From an uncultured Clostridia bacterium (GTDB taxonomy: Bacteria; Bacillota; Clostridia; Christensenellales; Aristaeellaceae): a stretch of 7,821 bases of DNA. Under the pieces are notes generated by a model. That model was given only the letters and a program-made list of their open reading frames with translations, ran no database searches and had not been told where the DNA came from. The translations under genes were made by a program, and so were the position numbers. The stretch lies in the NCBI GenBank assembly GCA_946615495.1, contig CAMOHY010000089.1:1-7821 (forward strand), read 5' to 3'. Below are positions 5,223 to 7,821 of this stretch, one piece after another (within the stretch, counting starts at the first letter, position 1; the number at the start of each line of letters is the position of its first letter).

Positions 5223-7363
5223 GCTTTCAGCGCTTTCAGCGTACGCGGCATGGCGGCCAGCTGGGGCTTGACAGCTTCCAAATCCAGGCCAAAGTCCAGG
5301 ATATGGGGCGCTACGTACAGGCAGCAGGCCCGGTCAATCGCCTCGGCGACGCCGCCCTTTAAGTCGTTCTGCGTTGCGGCAATGAAGCGGCTCATCAGCC
5401 CCACGCTGCGAAGGGGCAAGGGCTTATTCAAATCCGCCATGGCTTTGCGCAGGGAGGCGATCATGGCCTTGGTTTCACCGCTCAATTCGCTTTCCACCAG
5501 CATTTCGCGCAGAATGCTTTCCTTGCAAACCGGCGGGAAGCAAGGAAGCGGCTGCGGAAGCGTATCCGGGGCGGCGTAGAGGGGAATGGAGGCGTAGGGC
5601 ACCAGCCATTCATCGCTGTATTCGTCCGCGCTGCCCAGAATGCCTAAGTGGGTATTGGTAATCAAAGCATGCTGGGTGTTGCTGGTCTGCACGAAGATGG
5701 GCGCGCTGCCGCCGGGAACAACCACCGCTTCCTCCTCCGGTTTAAACTCTACCGCCTGGGTGCCCAGGGCGGCGGCAAAGGCCTTCAGCCCCAGCCAGGC
5801 GTCGTCGCAGGATTCGGCCCGGAATTCCATTCCTTCCTCCTCCAGGCACAGCGCAAAGGCGGTGAGCATGCTTTGGGCGTCGCCTTCCTCTATGGCAAAC
5901 CCGGCAGCCTGCATGGCCTTTTCCACCCGTTCGATCAATTGGGCTTTGACGGCGTCCTGCCCCACGGGCGGGCAAACAAAGTGAGAATGGTTTTCCAAAA
6001 TCCCCTGCATTTCTTCCAGGCGCTGCGCCATTTCCTGACGTTTCTTTTCGATGGGTTCAATGGCCTTATTCAGCTGGTCCAGCGCGTTCTGGGCGGTCTG
6101 CTGGGCGATATGGAGCTGGTCCACCTTCTTTTGCTCGGCCATGTTCAGCTTGCCCAAGGCCTCCTCGTGGGCGGCGGAAAGGTTCTTTTTCGCGTCGTCC
6201 AGCTGCATGAGGGTCATCAGCCGCTCCGCTTCCAATTCCTGCAGCTGGCTGTGCATGGCGGCCAGGGTCAGGTCATTGGTTTCATGGGCCAGGGCCTTGC
6301 TGAGCATCACCCGCATGCCGCTTTCATTCAGAATCACATCCGCCGCCTGGCGCTGGGCTTCGGGCGAATGGCTCATGCCCTGCAGGGCGCGCTTGAGCGC
6401 GTCGGCGGGATTATGCACTTCCTTTAATTCCGCGTTCTGGGAAATGGTGGCGCCGGGCGCTTCATACCGGGTTTCATACCGGGCGGCATAGCGCTGGTTT
6501 TCCACCGCCTCCATCAGCGGGTTATGGGCCCGGCGGGGTGCGTTCTGGCGCTGGGGGGTTTGATACAGCTTGGTGCCGGTCAAAGGCCGGGAGGGCTGCT
6601 CCGGCATAAAATCCACCGGCGCGGCGACGGAGGGCACGTGCAGCCTGTTGGCGTTTTCGCTCAATTGCTCATTCAGGGATTGAATCTGCTCAAAAGCGTT
6701 CTGCTGCGCCGCGGGCGCTTCTTCCCCTTCAGGCGCTTCCGCGGCGGCCACGGGCGCGGCAGGGGCGGCTTCAAAGGCCTTTTCTTCCGCAGGCTTTTCC
6801 TGGGCGGCGGGTTCTTCCTTCTTGGGCCAATAGAACAAAAGCTCCTGGCCGTTTACCTGCACGGAATGGATTTCGCAGCTGTCGGGGGGCAATTGGGCCG
6901 TTTCTCCCGCGCTCTGCCCATCCTCCCGGCGGAAGGGGCCCTGAATGTTGGCGCCATTGCGGATATACACAAAGGGCGTTACAGCGTTCTTTACGTCGTT
7001 CTCCCCCACCACCTGGAAAAGCAAATCGTCCGGCAGGGCGCGCACGGCGTCGGAATAAACGATAAATTGGTTGTTTTCCCCCCGCGCAGGCGCATAGTTC
7101 TTGTTGGTGCGGATTTTGCTGGCGTCCATGGGGAAGATGCGCAAATCCACCAGGCAAAGGCCGATCAGGGTGCGCATCCTTTCTTTAAAAGTGTGCTGTT
7201 CGTTCTTGTCCGGCACGATACGCAGGAAGCCGTCATCCGGGTAATCCGCAACCACCGGGCCCACAGGGCCGTCCTGCGTCATCAGCGGCTGCACCCGGAA
7301 ATAAGCCCGTGCAATATTATCTTCCTCCAAATAAACCAAAACTGCCTTCCCCTGGAAATTCAT
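5219..7363 (-). CDS. Large coiled-coil protein of unknown function
   Basis: A 714-residue protein that I do not recognise. No signal peptide or membrane helix is visible, so it is probably cytoplasmic. Residues 1-180 look like one or two globular domains (KAVLVYLEEDNIARAYFRV at 6-24; FVYIRNGANIQGPF at 131-144; ending ELLFYWPKK). Residues 181-222 are an Ala/Pro/Glu-rich linker. Residues 223-355 are polar, with three tandem RYxx units at 291-302. About 365-457 is strongly helical with heptad-like Leu/Ala spacing, a likely coiled coil. Residues 458-714 are globular. The end (LPLRSVGLMSRFIAAT...GGVAEAIDRACCLYVAPHIL, 649-689) loosely recalls the helical lid of McrB/MoxR-like AAA+ ATPases, but no Walker A (GxxxxGKT/S) or Walker B is present. 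That resemblance is inference. The start is supported by GGAGG 7 nt upstream and a strong promoter. It is the first gene of an operon with the methyltransferase. The reading frame is intact and long, so it is a real gene. Confidence 0.9.
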   Translation of the reverse strand: MNFQGKAVLVYLEEDNIARAYFRVQPLMTQDGPVGPVVADYPDDGFLRIVPDKNEQHTFKERMRTLIGLCLVDLRIFPMDASKIRTNKNYAPARGENNQFIVYSDAVRALPDDLLFQVVGENDVKNAVTPFVYIRNGANIQGPFRREDGQSAGETAQLPPDSCEIHSVQVNGQELLFYWPKKEEPAAQEKPAEEKAFEAAPAAPVAAAEAPEGEEAPAAQQNAFEQIQSLNEQLSENANRLHVPSVAAPVDFMPEQPSRPLTGTKLYQTPQRQNAPRRAHNPLMEAVENQRYAARYETRYEAPGATISQNAELKEVHNPADALKRALQGMSHSPEAQRQAADVILNESGMRVMLSKALAHETNDLTLAAMHSQLQELEAERLMTLMQLDDAKKNLSAAHEEALGKLNMAEQKKVDQLHIAQQTAQNALDQLNKAIEPIEKKRQEMAQRLEEMQGILENHSHFVCPPVGQDAVKAQLIERVEKAMQAAGFAIEEGDAQSMLTAFALCLEEEGMEFRAESCDDAWLGLKAFAAALGTQAVEFKPEEEAVVVPGGSAPIFVQTSNTQHALITNTHLGILGSADEYSDEWLVPYASIPLYAAPDTLPQPLPCFPPVCKESILREMLVESELSGETKAMIASLRKAMADLNKPLPLRSVGLMSRFIAATQNDLKGGVAEAIDRACCLYVAPHILDFGLDLEAVKPQLAAMPRTLKALKA
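6461..6483 (-). repeat. 12-bp in-frame tandem repeat in the 714-residue gene
   Basis: The 11-mer TTCATACCGGG occurs at 6461-6471 and 6473-6483 (period 12), followed by a diverged third unit (GGCATAGCG). On the coding strand it gives the peptide units RYAA, RYET and RYEA (residues 291-302). The period is a multiple of three, so copy-number change would keep the frame. Confidence 0.8.
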
Positions 7364-7370
7364 CGGTACC

Positions 7371-7375
7371 CCTCC
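7371..7375 (-). promoter_or_regulatory. Ribosome binding site of the 714-residue gene
   Basis: On the minus strand GGAGG, within GGAGGGG, ends 7 nt before the ATG at 7363. Optimal sequence and spacing support that start. Confidence 0.88.
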
Positions 7376-7414
7376 AAAATAACTTTTTAATGACCAGATA
7401 AACCATATGACGGT

Positions 7415-7444
7415 ATTATATCAAATGATAGGCGCATCCGTCAA
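7415..7444 (-). promoter_or_regulatory. Strong sigma-A promoter of the 714-residue gene / methyltransferase operon
   Basis: On the minus strand, TTGACG (7439-7444, five of six -35 bases) and a perfect TATAAT (7415-7420) are separated by 18 nt. Transcription should start near 7408, giving a leader of about 45 nt. This is the best promoter in the window and implies constitutive, housekeeping-type expression. No repressor palindrome is obvious around it. Confidence 0.88.
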
Positions 7445-7517
7445 GGACCGGATACGCCGAGATGACACAAAATTGACGCGAATTTTTACCAGAATGGAAG
7501 AAATGGCCCGGCAAGGC

Positions 7518-7544
7518 AAAACCGGCCCGGAACAACCGGGCCGG
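7518..7544 (-). terminator. Rho-independent terminator of the aspartokinase transcript
   Basis: CCGGCCCGG (7522-7530) pairs perfectly with CCGGGCCGG (7536-7544) over a 5-nt loop. On the minus strand four T follow (complement of 7518-7521). It separates the aspartokinase transcript from the promoter of the next operon. The T-tract is short but the 9-bp all-GC stem is very stable. It lies about 140 nt after the stop codon, unusually far. Confidence 0.78.
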
Positions 7545-7549
7545 GCCAG

Positions 7550-7651
7550 GACGCATCCCGCCAAAACGGACTCCCCTCTTCCGCAGTATATGCGGCCTGC
7601 TGCGTCATTAGAACATAACGCCCGCCGCCTGACCCTTAGGGACACGGCGGG
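7550..7651 (-). other. Structured 3' region after aspartokinase (possible structured RNA)
   Basis: This lies in the roughly 320-nt gene-free stretch between 7364 and 7686, which otherwise holds the promoter and terminator listed separately. Three inverted repeats are visible: GACGCA (7550-7555) with TGCGTC (7601-7606), enclosing the hairpin CCGCA/TGCGG (7581-7595), and a separate stem CCCGCCG (7621-7627) with CGGCGGG (7645-7651). I find no convincing coding frame and no match to a known riboswitch, tmRNA, SRP RNA or 6S RNA pattern. It may be a long structured 3' untranslated region or a small RNA processed from it; the strand and the function are inferred. Confidence 0.35.
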
Positions 7652-7686
7652 ACAGCATGCTTCCCCTTCTTCGTTGCTTACACCGT

Positions 7687-7821
7687 TCAGGTGCGAACGA
7701 AGGTATCGTAAATAGCCTTCACAGCCGCTTCAAAGTCATCCTCATCCACGCCCACGATGATGTTCAGCTCGCTGCTGCCCTGGTCGATGGTGCGGATGGA
7801 AATGCCCTGGGAGGAAATGGC
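7687..7821 (-). CDS. Aspartokinase, C-terminal ACT-domain fragment (5' end outside window)
   Basis: The last 44 codons of a gene that begins beyond the right edge. The peptide includes ISIRTIDQGSSELNIIVGV followed by DEDDFEAAVKAIYDTF, the end of the regulatory ACT domain of monofunctional aspartate kinases of the Firmicutes type. Aspartate kinase phosphorylates aspartate, the first step to lysine, threonine, methionine and diaminopimelate. ACT domains of this class bind the feedback inhibitor. The stop is TGA (7687-7689), inside a short inverted repeat CGTTC/GAACG (7684-7699). The catalytic domain is outside the window, so which isoenzyme this is, and even a different ACT-domain protein, cannot be settled here. 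The fragment is short but its residue pattern is distinctive. Confidence 0.78.
   Translation of the reverse strand, partial: AISSQGISIRTIDQGSSELNIIVGVDEDDFEAAVKAIYDTFVRT

Noticed and set aside
5648..7390. Long plus-strand open frames opposite the 714-residue gene (notably 5648-6427 and 6524-7390)
   Set aside because: They lie antisense to a gene with its own promoter and ribosome binding site, and their translations are biased without domain features.
7684..7699. CGTTC/GAACG hairpin at the aspartokinase stop as its terminator
   Set aside because: It is only 5 bp with no T-tract, and a much stronger terminator lies at 7518-7544.
7407..7715. Short open frames on both strands between 7407 and 7715
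   Set aside because: They run across the promoter, the terminator hairpin and the aspartokinase end, have no ribosome binding site, and resemble no protein.

Overview
The window looks like a chromosomal segment of a moderately GC-rich, anaerobic, Gram-positive (Firmicutes/Clostridia-type) bacterium, probably a gut or rumen plant-fibre user. The basis is the set of protein families: an [FeFe]-hydrogenase, a cell-surface lipoprotein galactanase, a 2-keto-3-deoxygluconate kinase and a Clostridia-style aspartokinase tail. Ribosome binding sites are strong (GGAGG), and the clearest promoter is near sigma-A consensus. No tRNA, rRNA, CRISPR, insertion sequence or phage gene is visible. The taxonomic reading is inference.

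Layout. (1) 1-482, plus strand: the 3' end of an [FeFe]-hydrogenase catalytic subunit, followed by a plus-strand terminator and, back to back, a minus-strand terminator. (2) 598-3697, minus strand: a GH53 endo-beta-1,4-galactanase lipoprotein (1754-3697), then downstream of it a 2-keto-3-deoxygluconate kinase (598-1620). Together they suggest use of pectin: the galactanase cuts the galactan side chains, and the kinase handles the product of galacturonate or glucuronate breakdown. (3) 3805-4443, plus strand: an acidic pentapeptide-repeat protein in which all 12 cysteines sit at the same repeat position, seven of them spaced exactly 20 residues apart. Its stop codon overlaps that of the next, convergent gene. 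(4) 4440-7363, minus strand: a two-gene operon with an ATGA overlap. A 714-residue protein that I do not recognise (conserved-looking N-terminal domain, low-complexity linker, coiled coil, and a C-terminal half that may be a degenerate AAA+-like module) is followed by a TrmH/SpoU-family RNA 2'-O-ribose methyltransferase. A strong promoter (7415-7444) drives it. (5) 7518-7821, minus strand: the extreme C-terminus of an aspartokinase (ACT domain), a structured 3' region and a GC-rich terminator.

The best candidates for something undescribed are the 714-residue protein translationally coupled to the RNA methyltransferase, and the cysteine ladder of the pentapeptide-repeat protein. Everything else is conventional metabolism.
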